Under the pieces are notes generated by a model. That model did no database searches, had not been told where the DNA came from, and worked only from the letters and a program-made list of their open reading frames with translations. A stretch of 64,000 bases of DNA, from contig NC_133395.1 in the NCBI RefSeq assembly GCF_047511655.1, positions 147,612,318-147,676,317 of the forward strand. Reading direction: 5' to 3'. The DNA is from Castor canadensis (lineage: Eukaryota > Chordata > Mammalia > Rodentia > Castoridae). The translations under genes and the position numbers were made by a program. Position 1 is the first letter of the stretch; the number at the start of each line of letters is the position of its first letter. Shown here piece by piece: positions 45,831 through 58,216 of the stretch.

Positions 45831-46345
45831 GTGACAGGAAAAAGCCATGGGACTCTGGCAGGTGCCATGAGGCTTTTCCCAGTGTGTTTTATGCTAAATT
45901 CATGATCTCAGTCCAATGCTATCCTTTGCAGTTGTAAATTTCTTTTTATTTGTGAATCCTTTGCAGTTGTAAGTTTCCCCAAAGACAGGAAGCCTTGGGG
46001 AAATTGCACCCTCAATTACCTCTCAGGTAAAAGCCCTCAGCTTAAAACATGAATATTGATCACCCCTCACACATGTAATTAAAATACCTGTGTTGTATGA
46101 CAAGACCTTGTCAGTCAAACCTGTCAATCACCCTGGCCCATACTGCAAAGATGCCCAGATTCTTCTTGACATTACCATTTCTGTGTACAGACTCGTTAAA
46201 GTGAGATGGGCACTGCTATCCCACCTGGCCAGGCCCACCAGTACTTTCTCTTGCAGTGTCTTCCCCTCACCTTCAATATATTTACTGTCACTTTCTCCAC
46301 ATTTTCTCATTCTGCCTAATTCTTCTCTTAGAGATGCAGGTACTG
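45831..46345 (+). repeat. LTR-like sequence, copy 2 (tandem, diverged)
   Basis: It shares the same landmarks in the same order as copy 1. These are AGCTAGTGACAGGAAAAAGC, TTTGCAGTTGTAAGTTTCCC, CAATTACCTCTCAGGTAAAA, TGACAAGACCTTGTCAGTCA and CCACCTGGCCAGG. No retroviral internal sequence lies between the two copies. Confidence 0.5.
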
Positions 46346-46559
46346 AAATCTTCTGATCAGAGTCTCCTCAGGCCACCCATCTGGTAACACAAGGACCTGA
46401 GATCTTCTTGACCAGGGTATCCTTAGACCACCCTTAGACATAACAATGTCATCCTGCTAGAGGCTCTGGCAGGCTTGTCTCTGACCCTACTGGCAGGACC
46501 GGGTTAGGGGTGGACCCCATGGGATCATGTGCCCAGGAATCACCTGTCATCCTGAGGCA

Positions 46560-46990
46560 GGCTAGAATTAGGGAGAGTTCAGGACTCTTAGAAAATATAA
46601 ATATACTGATTTTTCAATATTCTATTTCAGATTGAACATTCCTCTTTCTCTGAACCTTCTTTTCAATTGCAAATGTGTGCAGGTGATTCACACCCTAGCT
46701 CAGGAGCAAGTAAAACCACCCACGGGACCACCCATACCATCCCTCATCAATTACTGGTTAGGAATCATCATCTCTTCCCATACGTCAGCTTAAGTTTTAA
46801 AAGCACTGGAGAAGAGCTCTCTCTGCTTGCAGGTTATACCTGCTCCCACCATGATATCTTTTGTATTTCCCCTCCCTAAGTTTTAATAAACTCCATTTAT
46901 ACCCCTGTGTTCTGCCATGGATTCTTACACATGGGACGTAAAGAATTTGGAGATCTTCTGATCACAGACTACACTGTTCTCGTTAACAAT
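46560..46990 (+). repeat. Third LTR-like sequence
   Basis: It has a TTTTAATAAACTCCATTTAT polyadenylation region near 46885, followed by a U5-like stretch ending near GTTCTCGTTAAC. Similarity to copies 1 and 2 is weak, so it may be a different family. Confidence 0.4.
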
Positions 46991-47554
46991 CCCTACCAGA
47001 CCATGAGCTCCTGGAGGCAGAGAGAGACCAGCTGGTCACCTCACACCCCTGCCTGGCTCATGTAACCCTTATAAATGTGTATGGCAGGAGAAATGGGGAG
47101 TGGAACATGTGGCCATGCCTCTGTTACCTCAACCTGGATAAGAAGCTGCACGCTGCCCTCTCCTTGGGCACACATCACTGGAAAAACTCTTCTACTTGCC
47201 ATAACCTTTACAGCTCTTTATCTTCAGACTGGGCCAGGGCAAGGAGAGGAGAGTCAACTTGCAAACCAAATTGTCTCCTTCTTGTGAGCATCTTCTAGCA
47301 GAAGACCTGTCTGGAGAGAGCTGCAAGGTCACTCAGCTTGTTCTGGAGGGTGTCAGAGGCTGGGTAGGGGAACACATGAGCAGTAACAAGGTGGCAGAGT
47401 TTGGGGCCAAGAAACTAAATTCATGGCTGGGTTTCTAGAAACACTGTCCACCAAGGCTATCAGGAGAATTTCCTACAGATTTTCCAGGAAAGAAAAGAGC
47501 ACCCTTTGTTAAGCTCCAACTATATATTATCAGCAGAAGGAAAAAGTGAGCAAG

Positions 47555-47700
47555 CACTGTTAGAGTTCCATTGAGATACAAGTCACATATAAATTTCACC
47601 ATTTGCATCTCAACAGTTCGACTGTATTTTGTATACTCAGAGCTGTGCAACTATCACCACTGTCAATCTCAGAACATCTTCATCACTCTAAGAAATGGAG
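47555..47700 (+). repeat. Old L1-like fragment
   Basis: ATTGAGATACAAGTCACATA, AACAGTTCGACTGTATTTTG and AGCTGTGCAACTATCACCAC resemble a common segment of old L1 ends. Confidence 0.5.
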
Positions 47701-47939
47701 TGATCAAAGGACCTAAGGATAAAAGGCAATAATGGCAAAAGATACCTGCAACTGTAATGTGGAGGCAGGAAAGACAGATGAGGAGATAGGGAAATCACAT
47801 TACATTAACAAACATAAAAGGAGCCAGACTCAGACACTGGAATGAGGAAGTAAAACTGAAAAGCTAGAGCAGCGAGCTCCCACCCCTTTTAGATGAGAAG
47901 TTACAGGAACAGAGAGACATAGAGGGGCAACTAGCATCT

Positions 47940-48765
47940 ACCTTCCTCTTAGAGATGTAAACAAGCTGCAAGCTCCTCGGAGGAGAGAGAAAGAAAGAAA
48001 GGTGTATCTGTCAAAAAGGGAAGTCCTAAAACTCCTTCCCATTGTCCTGTGTTTTGGGTGGACCTAATGACATGTCCATGTTTTAGCCACCCACATCCAT
48101 AGTCTTAATGATTAGAAGGTGCTGGACGTGACCAGGTATTCTCCCAGCTCAGAAAGTCTAAGACATTTGGCATCTTTACTGCCAATTCCTGCATGGGAAG
48201 CAGGAAGTGTTTCTCCATTTCTCCTACTTCACCCTACTTTATCCTGTTGTGCTAAGATAAATCCTTACTAAAACTTCCACCTTGTGAGACTCCTCCTTGT
48301 GAGACACCTTGAAATGGTTTTCACCTCTGCAGATCTCAAGAACCTGTGGGAACTCCCTCACCCTTCCTCTGGTAACAATGTTACAATTTTTTCCACTTAT
48401 TTACCTTGAGGGAAGCACTTTTTTCTATCAGTGTGTTGCCATCTTAGCTGCTTGCAGTTCCCAGTTCTTGTTCACTGAGTTCCATTTTGGCGCCAAAATT
48501 AGTACCTACCCCACCCCCAGACTCCAAGTGTAACATTAACCAATGGCAAGCAGATTGTGCACCCCAGCTCGAGCAAATGTGCAGGGCCCACAGCACTGAG
48601 AATAAGAAGAGAACAGACTGCCTGCCCTTCGTGCTTGCTGAGCCAGTGCACCTGTACACACTTCTGCAGATTTGCCTTGCTGAGACAATTCTCCGTTTCT
48701 GTGTCTTCAATTGTGACACTAGTGGTCTTCAGGGTTCTTATTTCTCACATTTACATAATAGAAAT
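47940..48765 (+). repeat. Probable solo LTR-like sequences
   Basis: Two adjoining stretches have LTR-like traits. 47940-48330 ends with AAGATAAATCCTTACTAAAA and a CTTGTGAGAC duplication. 48480-48765 has TTAACCAATGGC (CCAAT-type) and ends CTTATTTCTCACA. No TSD could be defined. Confidence 0.35.
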
Positions 48766-48829
48766 ACATGAGCCAACAGGCTGACTGTATGGAGGGTACC
48801 AAATAAAATAGGGAATAAACATGCGTGCT

Positions 48830-49110
48830 TATTAGAAAAAATAAGCTCATCATTTTAGGGATCTTTTTTACTCTTTGAATCAATTGTATCTCCTGCAGAC
48901 TGCATGTATTTAGATTTCATTTTTATCCACTCAGTCTCTGCTTTTTGTTTAGAGTGTTTAACCCATTCACACTTAATGTCAGCACCAATGCACTTAGGTT
49001 TACATCTGCTATTGTGCTTTTCTTCCCTGTACTTCTCATGCCTTTTCATTCTTATATTCCCCTTTATTGGTTTATTTTGCTTTAAGTGAATCTCTTTTAG
49101 TATAACACTT
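48830..49110 (-). repeat. L1 ORF1-ORF2 junction fragment
   Basis: The plus strand carries AACCCATTCACACTTAATGT and a CTGCATGTATTTAGATTTC segment. In reverse complement this corresponds to the start of ORF2 (compare 26680-26760). It is diverged and short. Confidence 0.6.
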
Positions 49111-49489
49111 AACTCTATTTTGTGGTGCTGAGACAGAAGGGTCCCTGCAAACCTCCATTATGACCTCCCTGTGACCTTAAAGGGTGGAAAAAAGGAAAGG
49201 CAGAACGGACCAGAATAAGGACTAGTGTGAGGACCAGGGCATGACCCATCAGAACATCGCAGGCACAGCCAACCAGAATGCATATATTAGTTGTAGGGGA
49301 AGGGGCGTTCATTGTGACACTTGCACATGTGCTACAACATATCTTAATTAGATTCACCCCTCCCATCATTCTCTCTCATCCCCTTTAAGACAATTTTAAC
49401 AGGTTTCTTGTTCAAGTTCTATACATGTATACAAAGTATATCCACCATATTTGTGGGGGATAACTTGTCTTTTCCTTCAAAAAGATAGC

Positions 49490-49800
49490 AACCTACGTAA
49501 ATGTACTTTGAAGCAGCAGCTTGTTATGCTTGCTTAAGTTGAGGCTTCCTGGAATATTAAATATTAACCTTGCCCCTTCTCAGGTAAATCCTCTTTAAAA
49601 CAGACCTCATCTATATTAATCAAGAAAGACTGTGAACTCTTGAGTCCTAGTCAAAGGAGAAGGGGGCGATGTTGCATCAGGGATAAAAACCTGAGAGGAC
49701 TTACTGGTTGGTGTGCTCGCTCATCAGAGCTATATTGGTTGTACATCCTTCTGCAGAAGTAAAACTTTTTGCCATGCTGACTCTGGAGTCTTATTTCTAA
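49490..49800 (+). repeat. Solo LTR-like sequence
   Basis: It contains CTTGTTATGCTTGCTTAAG, an AGGGATAAAAACCTGAGAGG box (TATA-like), and ends TGACTCTGGAGTCTTATTTC. The style resembles a rodent class II LTR end, but the assignment is tentative. Confidence 0.4.
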
Positions 49801-50139
49801 TAATATTCACCCTCCCCCTTCCACAGGTACTCTACCATGGACAGGACCTGTTTCACCTTCCCATCCTTCAGATTTTTAAGTGCATACTGACTGTCAAGGG
49901 GGCTTCGCCTTGGTATTTCACACATGTATATATCATACTTCACTCAGATGGACTCCATTACTTACTCTTTCTCTATCACTCTGGTCTCCAGTCAATTAAC
50001 AGTTTACAGTGTATTACATCATACTATCTTCATACACAGATGCAATGTACTTCAATTTTGTTCACTCTGTCATTCCTTTTCCTCTCCTGCTTCCCTGTAG
50101 TCTCCTCAAACAGACCCACTGTTACAATTGTATTCTCAC

Positions 50140-50174
<35 letters not shown>

Positions 50175-51150
50175 CATATATATATGTATACGCTTATATG
50201 TATGTATATATAAGATCATAGGTATATTTATGTATACATTTAAGTCTAGCTTCCACGTATGAGGAAAAACATGGGACCTTTGTCCTTCTGAAGCTGGCTT
50301 ACTTTGCATAACATGATGACCTCAAGTTCCATCCATTTAACTGCAAATAACAAAATTTCATTGTGTATATATGGCACATTTCCTTAATCCATTCATCAGT
50401 TATGGGGCATCTGGGCTGTTTCCAAAACTTTGCCATTGTGAATAGTGCTGCAATGAACATGGGTGTGCACATGGCTCTATTGCATCCTGGCACACATTCC
50501 TTTGGGTATATATGCCCAGGAGTGATATTGCTGGATTGTATGGCAGGTCTATTTTTAGTTTCTTTAGGAGCCTCCATATTGCTTTCCATAGTGGTTGCAC
50601 TAACTTACATTCCCACCAGCAGTGGGTAAGGGTTCCTTCCTCCTGTCCCTCCACCCCCTCACCAGCACTTGTTATTGTTTGTGTCACTGACGACTGGAGT
50701 GAGGTGAAATCTCAGTGTTTTGATTTCATTTCCTTTAGCCAAGGATGTTGAGCGTTTCTTCATGCATTTATTGACCATCTGTCCTTCTTTGCAGAACTGT
50801 CCGTTCAGCTCATATGCCCACTTATTCAGCAGGTTGTGGACTCTTTGCAGGGTTAGTTTTTTGAGCTCCTGCACATTCCGGTTATTAATCCCTTGTTACA
50901 TATATACACAGCTCACAAAGATTTCCTCCCATTCTGTAGCTGTCTCTTCAGTCTGGTTACTGTTTGCTTTGCTGCACAGAGCTTTTTGGTTTGATGCAGT
51001 TCCATTTGTCAATCCTCTCTTAATTGTTCAGCTACTGGAGTTCTATTCAGGAAGTTCCTGCCTCTGTTCCAGTGTTTTCCTCATTCACGCTTTCAGTTTC
51101 AGATGTCACATTAAGACCTTTGATCCACCCACAATGTTTTAGAACACGCA
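49801..51150 (-). repeat. Old L1 ORF2 C-terminus and 3' UTR
   Basis: The minus-strand translation around 50687-50299 gives [19 protein letters not shown] and [17 protein letters not shown], the familiar ORF2 C-terminal block, in broken frames. 51150-50690 is earlier ORF2. The 3' UTR side includes a (TC)n tract at 50139-50171 followed by AT-rich DNA. It is older than the L1 in the provirus. Confidence 0.8.
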
Positions 51151-51269
51151 CTGCACTGACTGCACACTGACTCCCCAGCCCCTCTGGGAGCTGTTGGTGT
51201 TTGCTCATCTGCTGGCCTGGCTGGGTGGTCTCCCTCAGTATGTAGCCTCAGACACTGTGCTCAACACTC

Positions 51270-51680
51270 CTGGGCATCATGCATATGCGTAGCTCATTCT
51301 CTGCATGTATTTCAGCTTGCTTCTTCATTCTTCAGTTAAAAGACATTCCAGTCATTTCTGATTTGGAGAAATTACGGACAAAAAACCACGTTAGATGTTT
51401 GGGTACAGGTTTCTGTGTGAACTTGTTTCCCTTTATCTTGGGTAAAGGTCTGGGAGTCGGATTGCTGGGTCACAGGTCTCACTGCAAACTGTCTTCCAGA
51501 GGGGCTACACCATTCCTCTTTCCCACCTGGGAGCCATACATTCTCACTTGCAGCTTGTTGGTCCCACTTTTATTTAGTCAGTCAATATGGTCACTTGGGA
51601 GGACAATGATCAGCAGGGCTCTTTTGCTGCTTCTTTTCTAGATCCCTCTGCTGCGGGATCCTCTTGAGGGTGTCACACCT
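51270..51680 (-). repeat. Old L1M-like 3' fragment, inverted
   Basis: It shares, in reverse orientation, the same block as 54290-54400 (GACCTGTGACCCAGACCTTT versus its complement here). The two fragments face each other. Confidence 0.6.
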
Positions 51681-52318
51681 AGATATCATCCTCCATTAAT
51701 TTCCAGGTGATCACTCTATTCTTTGCCACAATGCCCTGTGCATAAGTTGCTCCACAGTCTGAGTCTGATCCACTTAAATTTGGGTCACTGTACAGCAATA
51801 ACTCTCAAGCCAGTCTTTTGAGTTTTCTTCTGACCCCAGGAGAGATCTTCCTGTTCTTGCCCCTGGTTCTCTCCAATTGTATGGCTGGTTGTGTCTTATC
51901 ATAGTGCTCTCAAGGAGCTACCAGGCAAAAGTTTACCCAAAAAAGTCTCTCTGTTCCCTTACAACACCCCATTGAAAAAAAGAATTCAAAAATTAAAAGG
52001 TAGAACCCCACAAGGCAAAGAGAAAAGGGACAATAACAGAGAGATACTGAAGGAACTCCTGAACTCAGAAGACAGATGAACAGAACTGATTGTTCTTCCT
52101 TGTTTGCTGATTGCTTGTAAAGGTGGGGCCCAGAGGCACCAACCAACTTTGAACGAAGGGGTGTGTGGGAAAGACTGTTAGGTCTGCCTATCAGGCTTTA
52201 CCTGACTGACCCCCAGCCTATGTGCAATATAGAAATCCAGGCTGGAAATCAAACTTAACCATACAAGTGAAACAGATGCCTCTCCAGCTCTCTCAACTGG
52301 GTGACTGACCCTCCCTGG

Positions 52319-52530
52319 ATGCCATATTTAGCAAATTAAAAAGAAACCTGGGTACCCAACTAAATTTGAATTTCAGATAAGCAAAAAGTGATGTTTTAGA
52401 TAACTATTTCCCAAATGCTATATGGGACTTACACTAAAACATGACTCATTGCTTTCCTAAAATTCAGATTTAACTGAGGCCTTGTGTTTTTATTTGCAGG
52501 TAACCCTACATCTGGAAAAGTGGTCCAGGG
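52319..52530. repeat. Imperfect palindrome, about 70-bp arms
   Basis: The left arm (TTTAGCAAATTAAAAAGAAA ... CTAAATTTGAATTTCAG ... TGATGTTTTAG) is the diverged reverse complement of the right arm (CTAAAACATGACTC ... AAATTCAGATTTAAC ... TTTTTATTTGCAGG). It looks like an ancient palindromic repeat or MITE-like element. Its family name is not certain to me. Confidence 0.6.
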
Positions 52531-52689
52531 TACCCTGAATGTGGCACTCAAGCTCAACTGAGGGAGTGTCAGAGGAAAACTGGAACTCCAGCCCCTTCCT
52601 CCCACTCAGCTCTCGACAGTTGGCAGCCAATGGCCTCCACTCCACTCATCCAGCTCCACTAAAGTTTCCAGAAAGGAAAAAAAAGACAT

Positions 52690-53560
52690 GTCCAAAGAAC
52701 TGGTACCCAGAATGACCTCAGACTTCTCAACAGCAGCAAAGCTCTGTGACAGCAGGCAATGGTTTCAAAATGTCGAGGAAAAGTGATTTCCAACCCAGAG
52801 TCTATAAAGCCACCAGGGAGAGAGTGGATTAAATACATTCCAGTCAGGGAAGGTTATACAGAGTTTCCTTCACACACCATGCCTTAGAACACTGCTAGGG
52901 AAAGTGTCCCACCAAAGCAAAAGATCTACCAAAGAAAGAGCAGGCACAAAGTCTCAGAAACAGGAAGAATGAAGGGATGTCCTTGGTGAAGAGAAATCCC
53001 AGACTAACAGATGGGCTGCAGGCATAGAGGGCCTGTACAGGTAGGATGTAAAGAAGCAAGAGGGGATCTAAAAACAAACTGATCCTTAAGAGACCAGATG
53101 ATTTCTTACTACATTGGGAGGGATTATAGAGTTGCATCAGGGAACATGGAGATAACTTTTAACTGGTCTCACAAAACCAAACAAATGAAAACATAAATTA
53201 ACCGAAAGAGGAAAAATGTCTAAGAAAAGCAAGGCTATTATAATATGCTTGGTGTGAACACATGTACAGTCACAATAACTGAGCCCTAGACACCAATTAG
53301 CCAGATTGTGTGGTAGGTACATCGGGATCACGGTAGCTGGTGGGAAGGGGTAAAAAAGGTATCCTGGTCTTCAGTGGTAGGAAGTCAGAAAGTGTGTAAA
53401 CTTGAAACTCAAGCAGTAGTGACACAAGTGCGTCACATGGAGGCACATACCAGAGAAAAATACGAAGTGATCTGATAATGATCACCTTTGGGCTCTGGGA
53501 TCCGAAGTGGAGTTAGTCAGGGAATGGGGGCTCCTGCTTTTCACTTTAAGACACATAGTC
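52690..53560 (+). repeat. Ancient L1 (L1M-like) segment
   Basis: CTTCTCAACAGCAGCAAAG, GGTTTCAAAATGTCGAGGAA and AAGTGATTTCCAACCCAGAG follow the well-known L1M block, with a later CCACCAAAGC..AAGATC stretch. No open frame survives. Confidence 0.65.
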
Positions 53561-53599
53561 TTTTCAAACTTTGTAAATGAATTATCAGCATAAAATTAA

Positions 53600-54224
53600 G
53601 CTAAATTAAAAATAAGATCACTGATCTTAACAAAAACTAACTCCAGATGAGTTGTAGAGCTAAAACCATGCAAGTTCTAGAACAAAACATAGGAGATCTT
53701 TGGGACCTTGCATTAGACAAAGACTTCTTAGAGATGCCAACATACAGTCCATAACAGAAAACAAAACTGGTAAACTGGACTTCAGCAAAATCAAGAACTT
53801 ATGCTCTTGTAAAGGAGAATGAGAGGCAAAGACAGAAAATGATCACGTGCCATACATCCGATTAGGATCTGTAACCAGAACATATAAAGGACTCTCAAAA
53901 TTCAATAATATAATTTTTTAAAAACACCCAATTTTTTTCAAACAGGCAAAAGATATGAAAAGGCACATTACAAAGGACATGTGGATGGCACATGACCACA
54001 GAGCTCAGCATTGTGTTAGGATGACTAAACTTAAAAACAAACCCGAGCCAAGTGCTGGTGGCTCATGCCTGTAATTCTCACTATTCAGAGGCAGAGATCA
54101 GGAGGATCGTGGTTCAAAGCCAGCCTGGGCAAATAGTTGGCAAGACCCTATCTCAAAAAAACTCCTTCACAAAAAAAGGGGGTTGGTGGAGTGGCTCAAG
54201 GTGTAGGCCCTGAGTTCAAGCCCC

Positions 54225-54255
<31 letters not shown>

Positions 54256-54785
54256 AATCCCAAAACTGACAGCAACTGTGGTGGTGGAAATGGTGGCACA
54301 GCCCCTCTATAATACAGTGAGACCTGTGACCCAGACCTTTACCCAAAAGAAACAGAAACAGGTTCACACAAAAACCTGTACACAAGTACTTAAAGTGGTT
54401 TTTTTTTCATAACTGCCCCAACAGGGAAATGTCCAGAACATCCTTCAATTGGTGAATGAATAAACAAACTGATACATCACTCAGAGAATGCTACCATGGA
54501 TGTGCACATGGGGAGGAGTCTCAGATGTGGGATCCTCAGGAAAAGCCAAGTTCGCAAGGTTACAGACTACACAATTCTGTTTACATAACATTCTGGAAAA
54601 GGCATCTCTAGGAATGGGAGACACACAGTTGTGCCAGGACCTGAGGAAGGCACAGAGAGGTCAACCTCCAAGAGTAGATGGCGAGTTTGGGGTGATGGTT
54701 GTGTCTTGATTGTGCTGGTGGTTGAACGACGGTTACACGTTTGTCAAAACTTATAGAACTGTTCATAAAAAGAGCAGATCTTAAT
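53600..54785 (+). repeat. Ancient L1 (L1M-like), interrupted by a SINE
   Basis: AACATAAAGGACTCTCAAAA-like ORF2 sequence is split by the SINE at 54045-54256. It resumes with ACTGCCCCAACAGGGAAATG, CATCCTTCAATTGGTGAATG and TTGATTGTGCTGGTGGTTG, the ORF2 end and 3' UTR of an old L1. Confidence 0.72.
54045..54256 (+). repeat. Dimeric B1-ID SINE with (AC)n tail
   Basis: GAGCCAAGTGCTGGTGGCTC to CAGCCTGGGCAAATAG (B1 half), an A-rich linker, then a shortened ID half (TTGGTGGAGTGGCTCAAG, GAGTTCAAGCCCCAG). The usual A-tail is replaced by about 14 AC units. Confidence 0.88.
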
Positions 54786-54832
54786 GTAGGTGAATTATCT
54801 TTAACAGTCTGGATTTTCTGTTTTGGTTTGGT

Positions 54833-55128
54833 TTTTTGGTGCTACTGGGGTTTGAGCTCAGGATCTTGTGCTTGGTGAGACACACCTTTCTGTCTAGGTT
54901 ACTTTTCAGATAGGGTTTTGTGCTTTTTGCCCGGCTGGCCTGGGGCCATGATCCTCCCACCTTTGCCTCTGGCACAGCTGAGATTATAGCTAAAGTACCA
55001 CTGTGCCCAATTTGTTTATTGATGGCGTCTCATTAACTCTGTCCCCAGACTGTCCTTGAACAGCAGTCCTCCCAATCGCCATCCCGAGTAGCTGGGATTA
55101 TAGATGTGCGCCACTAAGCACAGCTAAT
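54833..55128 (-). repeat. B1-ID SINE composite, diverged
   Basis: TTTTTGGTGCTACTGGGGTT, GAGCTCAGG, then two B1-like arms ending AGATTATAGC and GGGATTATAGATGTGCGCC. Confidence 0.75.
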
Positions 55129-55149
55129 AGTTTTTAAAGGAAAAAAAGA

Positions 55150-56160
55150 CTACCGGCTTTTCTTCACTGTAATGAAATACCTGATACAGTCACTTATAAA
55201 AAGGCTTATTTTGGCTGACAGCACTGGCGGTCTAGGCCATGGTTGGTTGGCCCTGTTGCTTTGGGCCTGTGCCAAGGCAGCACATCTATCATATAAGTGC
55301 AGAGCAGAGCAAAAACCACTCACCTCAGGGCCAAGAAGCAAGAGAAGGGGACCAGAGTCCCAAGATTCCTTCATGGGTGAGCCCCTAGTAGCCTAAAGGC
55401 CTCCCACCTCTCTAAGGCGCCACTGCCTCCCCATTCCATGCCAGTGGCTGCATAGCACCAGCATGAACTGACTGAGCAAGCACAGGCACATGTCCCAGGC
55501 AGTGCCCAGACTGAGTGGACTTTACCGTGGTTCCAACCTGCCCAGTGATGTTGCGCTCTGTGGGACAGTGAGGTCAAAGCGGATGGTTATTGCTCCATAG
55601 GTGGGATTTTGCCAGACTCATGCTTTGAAAGACACAAGTGCAAGGGCTTTAGTCCTTACTTACTGGAATGATGGACTGGGAAGGAAGGGAAGAAAAGTGA
55701 GTGATGATAGGAAATAAAGGCCTGGAGATCCTACCCATCATCTTGGGAGTGGGTAACCAAGCTCCTATGGAGCCTTCTAGGACCTTGAATGACCCTTCCA
55801 CTTCTAAATTTGGGGCCACCGTGAGATAACTATAGCAAGGCAAACGTGCTCCATGAGTTTGTTAAGGTACAGCACACCAGAAGCAGATGGTATCAGGGAA
55901 TCAGTCCCAACTTGTGGGTGTACATGAGGCTAGTGTAGGTGGTAACATTTGTACTGAGCTTAAGGGATGAATGGATGTCCTAAGTTGAGGCAAGGCTGGG
56001 AGGTGAGGAAGAGAGTGTGAGAAAAGGCCTGGAGCAGGACAGTACTGCAGAGAGAAGGGCAGTGAGGGCAAGGCTGGAGAGAGACATAAAGATTTGCAGT
56101 GAACACTGGGATGGTTTGGCTCCCAGGGGTAACAGTGGGGCACCAACTGATTGCTGATTA
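55150..56160. other. Intergenic DNA, probably old repeat in part
   Basis: The stretch 55160-55620, starting CACTGTAATGAAATACCTGA, has the feel of an ancient interspersed repeat, but I cannot name it. The remainder is unique. No gene was seen. Confidence 0.35.
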
Positions 56161-56164
56161 GCTT

Positions 56165-56545
56165 ACAACATTCATTCTCTCCTTCTTAAAAACAAAATAT
56201 GGATTTTAACCAAACATATAACTATTTGGAATAATGACTACACATCCAGACTCAGCAATTCTGATCCTAGACAAATACTCTAGAGAAATAATAATATAGT
56301 CACTCAAAGATGTGTACATGAATATTCATAACTTTATTAAAAATAGCCAAAAACTGGAAACAATGTAAGTCTCCATCAACAAAGGAACAAATAAATTATA
56401 GTGGAGTACTATAAAACAATAAAAAGGAACAAATCATGCAATATGGATGAAGCTGACATAAGGGTAAGAGGATTCAGACATGAAGGATCCACAATTGGAG
56501 AATGTTTCAATATTTTCAAAGCTCCAAAACAGGTAACCTATAAAG
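56165..56545 (+). repeat. Ancient L1 3' fragment
   Basis: TCAGCAATTCTGATCCTAGA, AATAGCCAAAAACTGGAAAC, CATCAACAAAGGAACAAATA and ACAATAAAAAGGAACAAAT form the conserved L1M ORF2-end block. Confidence 0.8.
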
Positions 56546-56569
56546 CAAAACGTCAGGGTGGTGGTTATG

Positions 56570-56925
56570 GGGGGGGCGAGGGGGTGATGAACTCAGGATC
56601 TACACTTTGAGTCACTCTGTCAGCCTTTTTTTGTGATGGGTTTTTTTTTTGAGATAGGGTCTCAGAACTATTTACCCGGGCTGACTTTGAACTGTGATCC
56701 TCCTGATACCTTCCCTCCTCAGTAGCTAGGCTTACAGGTGTGAGTCACCAGTGCCCGGCCTCCCAGTTTCCTTTTGTTTTTTCAGACAGGGCCTCAACAT
56801 CTAGCCCAGGCTGGCCTTGATCTCACTATGTAGCCCAGGACTACCATAAACTCATGACCCTCCTGCCTCTGCCTCACAAGTGCTGAGATTATAGGTGTGC
56901 ACCACCACACACCTGGCTTATTTGG
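56570..56925 (-). repeat. ID, B1 and second B1 SINE cluster
   Basis: A shortened ID half (56570-56625), a B1 half ending TTACAGGTGTGAGTCACC (near 56750), and a separate B1 with GGCTGGCCTTGATCTCACTA and TTATAGGTGTGCACCACC (to 56925). Confidence 0.8.
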
Positions 56926-57574
56926 CTGGTTTCTGTCATGCAGGAATATAGACCCAGTTATGTCAGATCTTCTGATTTTTTTTTTTTAAAAAGTAAGAAT
57001 TCTAGACTTCATATTTTATGGGATCTCTCGACATTTCTGAAACAAAACAAGCTTCCTCCCAAAAATATGAGATTGAAAATACTGAACTGTATTAATATAC
57101 AGATGTGTAAATCAAAAATTCAAAATCAGACCTCATATTTATGTCTTAAGTAACATAGCTTGTATAAAAATAATTCACCAGATCATTCTGGTGAGTCTAA
57201 ATCATTTCTTGACTTTTAGAAATTATTAATAATTTCATGAAGCTTTGTGAAGGTTTTTTTCTTTGTAGGGGTCATGATCTGACAGAAGAAACAAGATCAA
57301 GCTCATACAGTAACTTCCCTGTTACTGATAATCACTAGATGAATTGTTCAAATACACTCTTCCTTACCATTAGTGATAATAGTTGAATCTTCTGCATCTG
57401 ATGAGTAACAATTGCATTTAAATATTTTGTAACTGTGTAATATAGCCTGAGACTTCTGACACTCAATTTCTGTTATTATTTAAGTCACAAAAATCACTTA
57501 TTGAAATACCTTCTAACCAATTGGTTTAACTTAATATTTTTTGTAGGCCAAATTTCAGGATCCAAGAAATAGAG

Positions 57575-57680
57575 GGCTGGACTAGCAGAGTGACTCAAGT
57601 GGTAGAGCTCCTGCCTAGCAAGTGTGAGGCTCTGAGTTCAAACCCCAGTACTATCAGACCCACACCCCCACCCTAAAAAA
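57575..57680 (+). repeat. ID-type SINE
   Basis: GGGCTGGACTAGCAGAGTGA, TAGAGCTCCTGCCTAGCAAG, GAGTTCAAACCCCAGTAC and an A-containing tail. Confidence 0.88.
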
Positions 57681-57681
57681 C

Positions 57682-57775
57682 TGAAGGCTGGAGATGTAGC
57701 TCGGTGATAGAATACTTATCTATTACGCAAGAGGTTTTGGGTTTGATCTCCAGCACCACATGCAAAAAGGTAGTG
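57682..57775 (+). repeat. ID-like SINE, diverged subtype
   Basis: GGCTGGAGATGTAGCTCGGT, CTATTACGCAAGAGG and TTGATCTCCAGCACC. It follows directly after the preceding ID element. Confidence 0.8.
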
Positions 57776-57877
57776 AAAAGGAAAATTGAAAAGTTCGATA
57801 CATTTCTCATTTTGTCATCATATACATTTTCGTATTAAGTATTAGAAAATCCTAATTGTTTTCAAATGGTATACCAT

Positions 57878-57901
57878 ACACACACACACACACACACACA
57901 T
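57878..57901 (+). repeat. (CA)n microsatellite
   Basis: About 12 CA units. Confidence 0.92.
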
Positions 57902-57991
57902 GATCTTCCACTTGTTTCAAAATTTTCCATTTTAAATTTGCCAAACTATTTTATAGTTCACTAAAAAAATGCTGGCTCTAATACCTAAAAC

Positions 57992-58216
57992 TTTTTTTTT
58001 TTTTTTTTGCCAGTACTGGGGTTTGAACGCAGGGCCTCATGCTTGCTAGGCTGGCACTTTACCGCTTGAGCCACTCCACCAGCCCTTTTCTGTGTTAGGT
58101 ATTTTCAAGACAGGGTCTCATTAACTATTTGGCCAGGCAGGCCTTGAACTTGGATCATCCTGAGCTCTGCCTCCTGAGTAGCTAGGATTACAGGCATGAG
58201 TCCCCAGCACCAGCCT
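57992..58216 (-). repeat. Dimeric B1-ID SINE (near full length)
   Basis: A T-run of 18, GCCAGTACTGGGGTTTGAAC, TTGAGCCACTCCACCAGCCC (ID), then GACAGGGTCTCATTAAC to GGATTACAGGCATGAGTCCC (B1). Confidence 0.9.
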
